Shown: positions 1-6,219 of the stretch, piece by piece
Numbering within the stretch: position 1 is the stretch's first letter
How the letters are laid out: each line of letters begins with the position of its first letter
NCBI GenBank assembly: GCA_030698575.1
Contig: JAUYMQ010000136.1
Location: forward strand, 1 to 8,454
DNA: 8,454 nucleotides
Reading direction: 5' to 3'
From: Deltaproteobacteria bacterium
Lineage (GTDB): Bacteria > JAUYMQ01
Notes under the pieces: model-generated
What the model saw: only the letters and a program-made list of their open reading frames with translations
What the model was told of the DNA's origin: nothing
Databases searched by the model: none
Program-made: the position numbers and the translations under genes

Positions 1-111
1 GATACTGCGCTCACGCTCCCGCTCGACAAAGAGCTCCACAACGAGGCCGCTCTCGACGAGCGCCACGCGGGTCTCGCCGGCGGTGACGTTGATGATAATT
101 TCCTGCGACAT
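1..111 (-). CDS. rng: Ribonuclease G/E family protein, N-terminal fragment
   Basis: Reading the minus strand from ATG at 111 gives 37 codons that run off the left edge with no stop: MSQEIIINVTAGETRVALVE, then SGLVVELFVERERERSI. The NVT-x-x-ETRVAL block, a short hydrophobic stretch and an acidic/basic ER-repeat tail match the opening of RNase G and the short RNase E forms, just before their S1 RNA-binding domain. The family makes endonucleolytic cuts in single-stranded A/U-rich RNA and acts in mRNA turnover and rRNA maturation. A purine-rich AAGAAGG lies a few bases upstream of the ATG, supporting this start. Catalytic parts lie outside the window, so RNase G and RNase E cannot be told apart with certainty. 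The N-terminus is closer to RNase G. The gene is divergent from the GntR regulator. Confidence 0.85.
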   Translation of the reverse strand, partial: MSQEIIINVTAGETRVALVESGLVVELFVERERERSI

Positions 112-185
112 AAGAACCTTCTTCTTCCCCAGAACCGGGGCTTGTGCGAGGGGTACGAGGCGGGGCGGGGATGCCGTAACGTCGG

Positions 186-214
186 AAGGTAGCAAAGGAA
201 ACGGCACCCCTCAA
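186..214 (-). promoter_or_regulatory. Candidate sigma-70 promoter for the RNase G/E gene
   Basis: On the minus strand a TTGAGG box (plus-strand 209-214) is followed after exactly 17 bases by TACCTT (186-191). The bases just before the second box are TGC, an extended -10 feature. Box matches to consensus are 4 of 6 and 3 of 6. Transcription would start near 179 and leave a leader of about 68 bases. This is pattern matching only. Confidence 0.35.
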
Positions 215-266
215 GAGAATCCTCCAGCGGCCGGGGGTATTACCGGGACCACCCCGGCCCGCCCTT

Positions 267-295
267 TTGCAGTCGTGTATTGTATACTGCATACT
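267..295 (+). promoter_or_regulatory. Candidate promoter and GTATAC operator upstream of the GntR gene
   Basis: A short AT-rich island stands out in GC-rich DNA. TTGCAG (267-272) and CATACT (290-295) are 17 bases apart and could be -35 and -10 boxes. Inside lies the perfect palindrome GTATAC (282-287). It is flanked by GTAT (277-280) and ATAC (291-294), which form an outer inverted pair. The seven-base units GTATACT and GCATACT are adjacent near-direct repeats. Many FCD-type GntR regulators bind short palindromes of this kind (family knowledge), so binding by the product of the gene at 387 and autoregulation are plausible inferences. Which box is the true -10 (TATACT at 283 or CATACT at 290) is unclear. 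Confidence 0.45.
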
Positions 296-386
296 TTGTG
301 GCCCACCCTTGCGACCCCGCCTCCGGTCGCTCATGGCCTGTCGCCGCCCGCTTCATGGCGGCCGAGAGGGGCGTCGGAGAAACGGA

Positions 387-1076
387 ATGGAACGAACACG
401 CTTTACAGTCGAGAAGCACCAGACGCTTCGCGAGAGGGTCGTTGAGTCTATCCGCGAGGCCATAGTCAGAGGGAACCTGAAGGCGGGCGAGCGCCTGGCC
501 GAGTCGGACGTGGCCCAGCGGTTCGGGATCAGCAGGACCCCCGTGCGGGAGGCCTTCCGCCAGCTCGAGTCGGAGGGCTTTCTCGTGGTGGCCCCCAGGC
601 GGGGCGCCACCGTCAGCCCCGTGACCGACAGGGATGTCTTCGAGTTCTATACGATCAAGGGGATCCTCGAGGGTTACGCGGCGCGGGTGGCCGCCGAGCG
701 GCTTACCGACCGCGAGATCCGGCGCATGGAAGAGCTGAACAACCAGCTCGAGGAATACGCCGACCGCGGCGACGTCCGGGCCTGCCTGCGGGTGCACAAC
801 GAATTCCACGAGATGTTTCTCCGCGCCTGCGGCAACGAGAAGCTCTTCAAGCTCGTCCAGAGCCTCGTCCATCAGTTTCAGCGCTTTCGCCTCTCGCTCT
901 CGGTGACCGGCAAGCTCAAGAAATCGATCGAGCAGCATCGCGCCATCGTGAAGGCGTTCGAGGCGCGCGACGCCGATCTCGCCGAGCGCCTCGTGAAGGA
1001 GAACGCCGACTACGGCGGCGACACCTTCATCCGCGAGATCCTCGACCCCCAGCGTCCCGGGGATGACCGTCCCTGA
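387..1076 (+). CDS. GntR family transcriptional regulator, FCD subfamily
   Basis: A 229-residue DNA-binding regulator. Residues about 12-76 form the GntR winged helix-turn-helix, with LAESDVAQRFGISRTPVREA at 37-56 and the wing PRRGATVS at 70-77. Residues about 81-219 form the all-helical FCD effector domain, which in this family binds small organic acids, often through a metal ion. The usual metal-ligand positions are only partly kept: His141 (in NEFH) and His184 (in EQH) are present. The usual Asp four residues before the first His is His137, and the last His is replaced by Asn206. ATG 387 was chosen because GGAGA (376-380) sits at good spacing and the winged helix begins right after it. Upstream in-frame ATGs at 267 and 333 would add only low-complexity Arg/Gly sequence. 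No metabolic gene lies next to it, so the effector is unknown. It may control itself or the divergent RNase gene. Confidence 0.9.
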   Translation: MERTRFTVEKHQTLRERVVESIREAIVRGNLKAGERLAESDVAQRFGISRTPVREAFRQLESEGFLVVAPRRGATVSPVTDRDVFEFYTIKGILEGYAARVAAERLTDREIRRMEELNNQLEEYADRGDVRACLRVHNEFHEMFLRACGNEKLFKLVQSLVHQFQRFRLSLSVTGKLKKSIEQHRAIVKAFEARDADLAERLVKENADYGGDTFIREILDPQRPGDDRP

Positions 1077-1141
1077 ACCGCGCCGCCGTCCCCCGATCTT
1101 CCTCCGGTCCGTTCGCCGGGCGGCCCACGGCCGGGGGGCCC

Positions 1142-1166
1142 GGGGGAGACCCCCCAGGGCCGGCCC
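1142..1166. repeat. GC-only inverted repeats downstream of the GntR gene
   Basis: GGGGG-AGA-CCCCC (1142-1154) can form a tight hairpin, and GGGCCGGCCC (1157-1166) is a perfect 10-base palindrome. They lie 66-90 bases after the regulator stop codon. No T-run follows, so this is not a convincing intrinsic terminator. It could still stall polymerase or protect the 3' end of the transcript. Confidence 0.3.
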
Positions 1167-1183
1167 GCTCGCCCCAATAGACA

Positions 1184-1212
1184 TTGATCTCGCAGGGTTT
1201 GACGTGTATCTT
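1184..1212 (+). promoter_or_regulatory. Candidate sigma-70 promoter for the HNH gene
   Basis: TTGATC (1184-1189) and TATCTT (1207-1212) are separated by exactly 17 bases. Each matches consensus at 4 of 6 positions and lies in the least GC-rich part of the spacer. Transcription would start near 1219 and give a leader of about 99 bases containing the two hairpins at 1230 and 1273. TTGACG at 1199 is a better -35 box but has no matching -10. Confidence 0.4.
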
Positions 1213-1229
1213 CAGCTTTCGATTCCCTG

Positions 1230-1286
1230 ACGGGGACCCGGTCCCCGTGGTCCTCCAGCGCCCCGCTGCAACCCCGCTGTAGCGGG
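1230..1286 (+). other. Structured leader of the HNH gene (two hairpins)
   Basis: ACGGGGACCCGGTCCCCGT (1230-1248) is a perfect 9-base inverted repeat about a single central base. As RNA it would fold as a stable stem with a small loop. CCCGCT-GT-AGCGGG (1273-1286) is a second short inverted repeat. Neither is followed by a T-run, so these are probably not terminators of the preceding regulator. No Shine-Dalgarno sequence is visible between the second hairpin and ATG 1318. A role in RNA stability, in translation control or as a dyad binding site is possible but unproven. Confidence 0.35.
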
Positions 1287-1317
1287 TCCCCCTGGCGGCA
1301 CGATCGGCTCGATCAGC

Positions 1318-1917
1318 ATGGTCAATACCAGCGTCCTGGTTCTCAACCGCTCCTATATGCCGGTCCACGTGACAACGGCAAAACGGGCGTTTTCGCTTCT
1401 TTACCAGGGGCTTGCCCGCGCCATCGACCGGCATTACCAAACCTTCGATTTCGACAGCTGGACAGCGCTGTCGGTCGAGGCCGGGGATCCGCATATCGGG
1501 CTCATCGATCGTGCCATCAGGATCCCGATGGTGATCGTCCTGAGCGCCTTCGATCGCATGCCGCGACGCCACGTGCGCTTCAGCCGCTACAATATTTACG
1601 CGCGTGACGGCAATACGTGCCAGTATTGCGGAAAGCAGTACAGCCGCAGCGAACTCAATCTCGATCATGTGGTTCCGCGTTCCTGCGGGGGCACGAGCAC
1701 CTGGGAGAACGTGGTCTGCTCCTGCCTCACTTGTAACCGGAAGAAGGGCGGTCGTACCCCCCGGGAGGCCGGCCTCAAGCTTCTGAAGGCTCCCCGCCGG
1801 CCGAAGTGGACGCCGATCATGAGCCTCACGATGTCGGAGATCCGGCACCGCGAATGGCTTCCGTTCCTGAACATCGTTGACGCGTCGTACTGGAATACCG
1901 AGTTGCGCGAGGATTGA
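1318..1917 (+). CDS. HNH endonuclease family protein
   Basis: A 199-residue protein. The N-terminal third (VLVLNRSYMPVHV, then KRAFSLLYQGLARAID) matches the leader domain of a widespread small HNH family. The C-terminal part has a zinc-bound HNH fold: CQYC at 101-104, the Asp116-His117 pair in LDHVVPRS, Asn131 in WENVV, and CLTCN at 136-140, where Asn140 takes the third catalytic place. These are the expected metal and zinc ligands, so the nuclease core looks intact. The biological role of this chromosomal family is not established. It is often a lone gene with no methylase beside it, as here, which argues against a classical restriction system. The start at 1318 fits the family N-terminus although no Shine-Dalgarno is visible. 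The next gene follows after 120 bases on the same strand and may be cotranscribed. Confidence 0.88.
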   Translation: MVNTSVLVLNRSYMPVHVTTAKRAFSLLYQGLARAIDRHYQTFDFDSWTALSVEAGDPHIGLIDRAIRIPMVIVLSAFDRMPRRHVRFSRYNIYARDGNTCQYCGKQYSRSELNLDHVVPRSCGGTSTWENVVCSCLTCNRKKGGRTPREAGLKLLKAPRRPKWTPIMSLTMSEIRHREWLPFLNIVDASYWNTELRED

Positions 1918-2037
1918 TGCGCCGGTAGTCTCGGCATGCCCCCCCTCCGTCATCGGCATTTCTGTCCAAGTTGTGCGGCGGTGAGATCGCGCTCACTGCC
2001 TTCCGACGCACCCAAACCCGGGAGCGGAGTCGGCGGG

Positions 2038-3102
2038 ATGGAGCCAAGGGAGAAACTGCAAACCTACGCGGGGCCTTCGCCCCTCCAGAACGGTCTCTTT
2101 GCGCGGCCTGTGGTGAAGTCCGCCTCGCCCGTGGCGGCCCCGGAGCGGCGCACGCGCATTCTGGCGGTGGGCGGCGGGAAGGGGGGCGTCGGTAAGACCT
2201 TCCTGGCCTGTAATCTCGGTGCGATGATGGCGCGGCTTGGCAAGCGCGTCATTCTGGTCGACGCAGATCTCGGCGGTGCGAATCTTCACACCTACCTCGG
2301 CCTGGATTTCCCCGATCGGACGCTGAACGACGTCCTCACACGGCGGCTGGACCGGGTCGAGGATGCCGTGATCTCGACTTCCTACCCCAATCTGAAGCTC
2401 ATCAGCGGCGCACAGAGCGTGCTGGGAGCGGCCAATCCGCGTCACGACTACAAGGCGCGCCTGGCCCGGAAGCTCAGGGATCTTGACGCGGACGTGGTGA
2501 TTCTCGATCTGGGATCGGGAACGTCCTTCAACACGCTCGACACCTTCCTGCTCTCCGACGAAGGAATCTTCGTCGTGGTCCCCGAGCCGACCTCGCTGGA
2601 GAATGCTTACGCGTTCATCAAAGCGAGTTTCTTCCGCCGGCTGCGGCGAGCGGCCACGGACGCGCGAATCAAGACCCTCGTCGACCGCGTCGCGGACGGC
2701 CGGGTTGAGCGGAGCATCCGCACGCCGGCGGATCTGTTGTCGGCCATCGACGGGATGGATCCGCGGGCGGGGGCGAGGCTGCGCGAGGAAGTGAACCGGT
2801 TCCGGCCCCACGTGGTGATGAACCAGGTGCGCACCGTCGAGGACATCCAGATAGGATTCGCGATCCGCAAGGTGTGCCGGCGCTACTTCGGGCTGGACGT
2901 CGACTACCTGGGATACGTGAACTACGACAACGCGGTCTGGAAAGCGATCCGGAAGCGCTGCCTGCTTCTGACGGAGTATCCGCTCTCGGAGCCGGTCGAG
3001 TTTCTCGCGCGCATGGCCAAGAAGCTTCTGGAGCAGGAGGGCGGCGACCCGGTGATCACCCCTGTTCGGGTTCCTTCCGGGAACCGGCAGGGCACGGGGT
3101 AG
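2038..3102 (+). CDS. MinD/ParA-type ATPase, FlhG-like
   Basis: A 354-residue SIMIBI-class ATPase. The deviant Walker A motif GKGGVGKT spans residues 47-54 with the signature first lysine (Lys48). DADLGGAN is at 75-82 and the Walker B-type VVILDLGSG ends near 161 (Asp157). The C-terminal third has the family blocks HVVMNQVRT, DYLGYVNYD and EYPLSEPVEFLARMAKKL, typical of FlhG/YlxH-like proteins. Relatives use ATP-driven dimerisation to place flagella, division sites or other polar structures. An insertion between the Walker B region and HVVMNQ makes it longer than a typical MinD, and the N-terminus lacks an obvious DQAxxLR activation motif. ATG 2038 is preferred because GGAG (2026-2029) lies 8 bases ahead. 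An in-frame ATG at 1936 would add 34 residues containing a lone CPSC. No flagellar gene is visible here, so the symbol flhG is not assigned. Confidence 0.88.
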   Translation: MEPREKLQTYAGPSPLQNGLFARPVVKSASPVAAPERRTRILAVGGGKGGVGKTFLACNLGAMMARLGKRVILVDADLGGANLHTYLGLDFPDRTLNDVLTRRLDRVEDAVISTSYPNLKLISGAQSVLGAANPRHDYKARLARKLRDLDADVVILDLGSGTSFNTLDTFLLSDEGIFVVVPEPTSLENAYAFIKASFFRRLRRAATDARIKTLVDRVADGRVERSIRTPADLLSAIDGMDPRAGARLREEVNRFRPHVVMNQVRTVEDIQIGFAIRKVCRRYFGLDVDYLGYVNYDNAVWKAIRKRCLLLTEYPLSEPVEFLARMAKKLLEQEGGDPVITPVRVPSGNRQGTG

Positions 3103-3176
3103 CACCCCTTCATATTTCGAACCTCGAACGCCCGCCGTTCAGGCCAGCTTCCGGCGCGCGGCGGCCCCATGAACTG

Positions 3177-3914
3177 ATGATGCAAGACGAGATCAATCCC
3201 CACGAGATCCTTGAGATCGCACCCGGCGCAAGCCGCGGCGAGATCGAGCGTGCATACTATCTGGCGCGCCTCGCCTACGGATCGGACTCGCTGGCCTCTT
3301 ATTCTCTCTATTCGCCCGGGGAGCGAACGCTCATACTTGATCGCATCGAGCGGGCCTACCAGCTGCTGCTCGACGAACCCACGGGAGCGCCGCCTGGCGC
3401 CACTTCTGCGGGCGATGACGCGAGAGCGGCCGGGCGGGAAGCCCCAGCCGGCGCTACACCTCGCGCGCCGGTGCCTCCGGCGGACGAGTTCGGGGAAGCA
3501 GGTGCGGGCGCCCGGGGTAATGCTGATGGCAATGCGGAGGGTTCGCGCGTCGTTCCCGCCGGGCCCCCGCCCGTCAGGAGCCGGGAGCCGGTCCGGCCCG
3601 TTCCGGTCCGGCCGCAGATTGAGGCCACGGACGTTTCCCGACCCTACGTCGCCGGGGCGCTTCACCAGATCAGGAAATCACGGGGCCTCAAACTCGAGGA
3701 AATCGTGACGCAAACCAGGATCAGCCTGAAAAATCTCCGCCTGATCGAGTCAGGCGACTACGACCAGCTGCCTTCGGTCGTCTACCTGCGGGGATATCTC
3801 ACCCAATACGCCAATTGCCTCCGCTTGAGCCCGGCGGATGTGCTCGCCGACTATCTCGAAGCGATCGGCGGGGCGTCCGGCGGGAAGGGTGGCAAACCCG
3901 GAAAGCATGAGTGA
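3177..3914 (+). CDS. J-domain-like / RodZ-type helix-turn-helix protein
   Basis: A 245-residue protein in three parts. Residues about 8-67 (NPHEILEIAPGASRGEIERA, then a second helix ending in IERAYQLLLDE) have the helical pattern of a DnaJ J-domain. The His-Pro-Asp tripeptide that stimulates Hsp70 is absent, so it should not act as a true co-chaperone. Residues about 68-155 are a Pro/Ala/Gly-rich flexible linker. Residues about 157-231 are a RodZ/Cro-type helix-turn-helix, with LHQIRKSRGLKLEEIVTQT and the conserved block LPSVVYLRGYLTQYA. Unlike RodZ, there is no membrane segment after the HTH. ATG 3177 was chosen because it opens directly on the J-like helix; ATG 3180 is equally possible, and no strong Shine-Dalgarno is seen. 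It follows the MinD-like gene by 74 bases and overlaps the patatin gene by 8, which suggests cotranscription and perhaps partnership with the ATPase. Confidence 0.8.
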   Translation: MMQDEINPHEILEIAPGASRGEIERAYYLARLAYGSDSLASYSLYSPGERTLILDRIERAYQLLLDEPTGAPPGATSAGDDARAAGREAPAGATPRAPVPPADEFGEAGAGARGNADGNAEGSRVVPAGPPPVRSREPVRPVPVRPQIEATDVSRPYVAGALHQIRKSRGLKLEEIVTQTRISLKNLRLIESGDYDQLPSVVYLRGYLTQYANCLRLSPADVLADYLEAIGGASGGKGGKPGKHE

Positions 3915-5946
3915 CGACAAGAAGCTCGGTTTGGCGCTCGGCGGCGGAGCCGCGCGCGGATTTGCACATCTGGGCGTGCTGAAGGTCATCGAGGAAGCGG
4001 GACTCGGCATTCACGCCATCGCCGGGACGAGCATCGGCGCCATGGTCGGGGCGCTCTACTCGCAGCTGCTCCACCACCAGCTCGTCTGGGAGCGATTCGA
4101 CCGCTTCCTTCAGTCCGAGGCATGGAAGCGCTCGAAGCTGCATTTTCTCCGCGAGTCGAACAGCGTCCGCCGCGTCAGCTTCCTTTATAACTTCAAGAAC
4201 TTCGTCCGTCGCGGACTGATGTACAGCTCGACGGTCACGAAGATGTCGGTGATCCCTGAAAAGGACTTTATCGACGACATCGCCACCATCGTCGACGACA
4301 TCGATTTCGCGGAGCTGTCGATTCCCGTCAGCGTGGTGGCGGTGGATCTGAACACCGCCGATCAGGTCTTCATCACCAAAGGTTCCGTCCGGCGAGCCGT
4401 CACCGCGTCGTGCTCCATTCCGGGCGTGTTCCCCCCGATCGATCTCGACGGCATGCGCCTGGTCGACGGCGGGTGGGTGAACATCGTTCCGGTTGCAGCG
4501 CTCCCGGCGCTTGGCGCGGAAGTGCTGATCGCGGTGGACGTGGCCCAGGACGTCTCGGATACGCAGGATCTCAGGCACGGCCTCGATGTGCTCTTCCGGA
4601 CGAATGCCATTACGCGGCACCGGCTGAAGGAGCTTCAGCTCAAGCAGGCGGACATCCTCATCCGGCCCCGCGTCGATCACATCCACTGGGCGGACTTTTC
4701 TCGCATGGAAGAAGCTATGGAGCGGGGCGAGGAGGCGGCGCGCCAGGCGCTGCCGCAGATAGAGAGGCTCGTCCGCCCGGACGTTGCCAGGCAGGCCCCC
4801 CCGCCGCCTCCGCTGAGGCGAGAGGGGATTCTCAAACGCCTGCGTGCCGCCGTGACCGGCCCGGGATCGCGCTTCAACGCACAGTTGCTCTTCGTTTTTC
4901 TCCTGGCGGCCCTTGCGTCGGCCTGCGGATCGGCTTCGGAAATGACCCCGGCGAGCGAGACTGCATCTCTCCTGGCGGCGCAGGACGCCTTCGAGCGCGT
5001 CGGTAGCGAAGTGGTGCCGGCGGTGGTGAACATCCAGGCCGAGGGCGTCCATACGCGCGTCCAGGGCCCGGCGGGCGCCGAGAGCGATATGGAGTACCGC
5101 GGGCCGCGCGACGGCTTCGCGGCCCTCGAAGAATCGGGAATCCAGGGCGGTTCGGGGGTCATCACGAGCGCGGACGGTTACATTCTGACGAACCAGCACG
5201 TCATCGCCGGCGCCCGCCGCATCCGCGTGCGTCTTTCCGACGGGCGCGAGTTTCCAGCCGAGCGGGTGGGAACCGACGTCGTCACCGACCTGGCGATCAT
5301 CAAGGTGGATCCCCCGGCGCCACTCACCGTCGCCCGCCTGGGGAACTCTGATGAGGTGCGGCGGGGGCAGTGGGCCATCGCCATCGGCAATCCCTTCGGA
5401 CTTGATCACACCCTGACGGTCGGTGTCATTTCGGCGACGGCGCGATCGAACATCGGCCTCGACAGCTACGAAGACTTCATCCAGACCGACGCCGCAATCA
5501 ACCCGGGCAACTCCGGCGGCCCTTTGGTGGACATCAACGGTCTGGTCATCGGAATCAACAACGCCGTGGTCGCGCCGGGCCAGGGCATCGGCTTCGCCAT
5601 CCCGATCAACCTCGCCAAAGAGGTGCAGACGCAACTTGTCGCCAAGGGCCGGGTGACGCGCGGGTGGCTCGGGGTCGAGGTCCGGCGCTCCGTCGGCCTC
5701 GGCTTGCCCGATCAGGGCGGGCTCTTCATCGAGGCGGTTCACGATGGGAGCCCCGCCCAGAGCGCCGGCATCAGGCAGGGCGACGTCCTGCGTAATTATG
5801 GGGATCGGAAAATTTCCAACGTGCAGTCCCTCCAGCGCCTCGTGGCCCACACGCCCGTCGGCTCCCAGGTCGATCTGACCATCGAGCGGCGGGGCGAGGT
5901 CATGCAGGTCCCCGTCGTCATCGCGACGCGGGCATCCGATGGGTAG
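3907..5946 (+). CDS. Patatin-like phospholipase fused to HtrA/DegP-type serine protease with one PDZ domain
   Basis: One uninterrupted 679-residue frame with two enzymes. Residues about 7-295 are a patatin/RssA-like lipid acyl hydrolase: oxyanion loop GGGAARG (12-18), nucleophile Ser42 in GTSIG (40-44), and catalytic Asp187 in VDGG. A Pro-rich and basic linker (about 296-326) leads to a short hydrophobic run (327-339, LLFVFLLAALASA) ending at Cys340. The rest is a trypsin-like HtrA domain with His431 (TNQHVIAG), Asp461 (TDLAIIK) and Ser536 (GNSGGP), followed by one PDZ domain (about 586-675). Each enzyme alone is of normal family length and has its full catalytic set. The predicted layout is patatin in the cytoplasm and protease in the periplasm. 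Alternatives are two genes, with the second starting at GTG 4852 (a lipoprotein signal directly follows but no good Shine-Dalgarno precedes), or a false join from an error in the C7 run at 4796-4802. The start overlaps the upstream gene by 8 bases. Confidence 0.85.
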   Translation: MSDDKKLGLALGGGAARGFAHLGVLKVIEEAGLGIHAIAGTSIGAMVGALYSQLLHHQLVWERFDRFLQSEAWKRSKLHFLRESNSVRRVSFLYNFKNFVRRGLMYSSTVTKMSVIPEKDFIDDIATIVDDIDFAELSIPVSVVAVDLNTADQVFITKGSVRRAVTASCSIPGVFPPIDLDGMRLVDGGWVNIVPVAALPALGAEVLIAVDVAQDVSDTQDLRHGLDVLFRTNAITRHRLKELQLKQADILIRPRVDHIHWADFSRMEEAMERGEEAARQALPQIERLVRPDVARQAPPPPPLRREGILKRLRAAVTGPGSRFNAQLLFVFLLAALASACGSASEMTPASETASLLAAQDAFERVGSEVVPAVVNIQAEGVHTRVQGPAGAESDMEYRGPRDGFAALEESGIQGGSGVITSADGYILTNQHVIAGARRIRVRLSDGREFPAERVGTDVVTDLAIIKVDPPAPLTVARLGNSDEVRRGQWAIAIGNPFGLDHTLTVGVISATARSNIGLDSYEDFIQTDAAINPGNSGGPLVDINGLVIGINNAVVAPGQGIGFAIPINLAKEVQTQLVAKGRVTRGWLGVEVRRSVGLGLPDQGGLFIEAVHDGSPAQSAGIRQGDVLRNYGDRKISNVQSLQRLVAHTPVGSQVDLTIERRGEVMQVPVVIATRASDG

Positions 5947-5952
5947 AGCGAG

Positions 5953-6219
5953 ATGAGGATGATTGACACACCCGAAGAGGCCACCCGGCTGGCCCGCGCG
6001 ATCCTCTCTGACATCCGGGTTTACAACGAGCAGAAGATCCGAAAGGGCATCGAGGACGACACGGTGCTCGATCTGCTCGCGGAGGAGATCGAAGAGGGGC
6101 GCCGTCACTACCGGAGCCGCATCTCGCTGAGCCTGGCGGGGCGGACGAACTATTACAATCTTGCAATCGTCGACGTGCTGATCTACCAGAGCCGCAACGT
6201 TCGATCGAAGATCTGGTGA
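5953..6219 (+). CDS. Small conserved-looking protein of unknown function
   Basis: An 88-residue acidic, helix-rich soluble protein with no signal peptide and no membrane segment. The notable block is EEATRLARAILSDIRVYNEQ (8-27), followed by an acidic helix LLAEEIEEGRRHY and a Tyr/Asn-rich tail. I recall a similar RLAR-x-I/L-x-SDI-x-x-YN segment at the C-termini of deltaproteobacterial zinc-ribbon proteins, but I cannot confirm this here and assign no function. ATG 5959 is an alternative start two codons later. The gene begins 6 bases after the patatin-HtrA stop and its stop overlaps the GTG start of the rluD-like gene by 4 bases (GTGA). This position supports real translation as part of the operon. 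It lies in the same frame as the patatin-HtrA gene, separated by one TAG and two more codons. Confidence 0.72.
   Translation: MRMIDTPEEATRLARAILSDIRVYNEQKIRKGIEDDTVLDLLAEEIEEGRRHYRSRISLSLAGRTNYYNLAIVDVLIYQSRNVRSKIW

Noticed and set aside
267-386. In-frame upstream ATGs (267 and 333) extending the GntR regulator
   Set aside because: The extension is Arg/Gly-rich with no family match and overlaps the promoter/operator. ATG 387 has a good Shine-Dalgarno and fits the family start.
1131-1166. Intrinsic terminator after the GntR gene
   Set aside because: Strong GC hairpins are present but no T-run follows, so it was kept only as a repeat.
240-1184. Long minus-strand open frame opposite the GntR gene
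   Set aside because: It mirrors the plus-strand coding frame, as GC-rich genes often do, and shows no recognisable domain.
1936-2037. N-terminal extension of the MinD-like gene with a CPSC motif, possibly a zinc ribbon
   Set aside because: Only one CxxC pair lies in this frame. A second cysteine pair is in another frame, inside the ATPase gene. The ATG at 2038 has a suitable GGAG at 8-base spacing.
3799-6108. 769-codon minus-strand open frame opposite the patatin-HtrA gene
   Set aside because: The translation is His/Arg/Asp-rich with no motif, while the plus strand holds full catalytic motifs. It is a shadow of GC-rich codon use.
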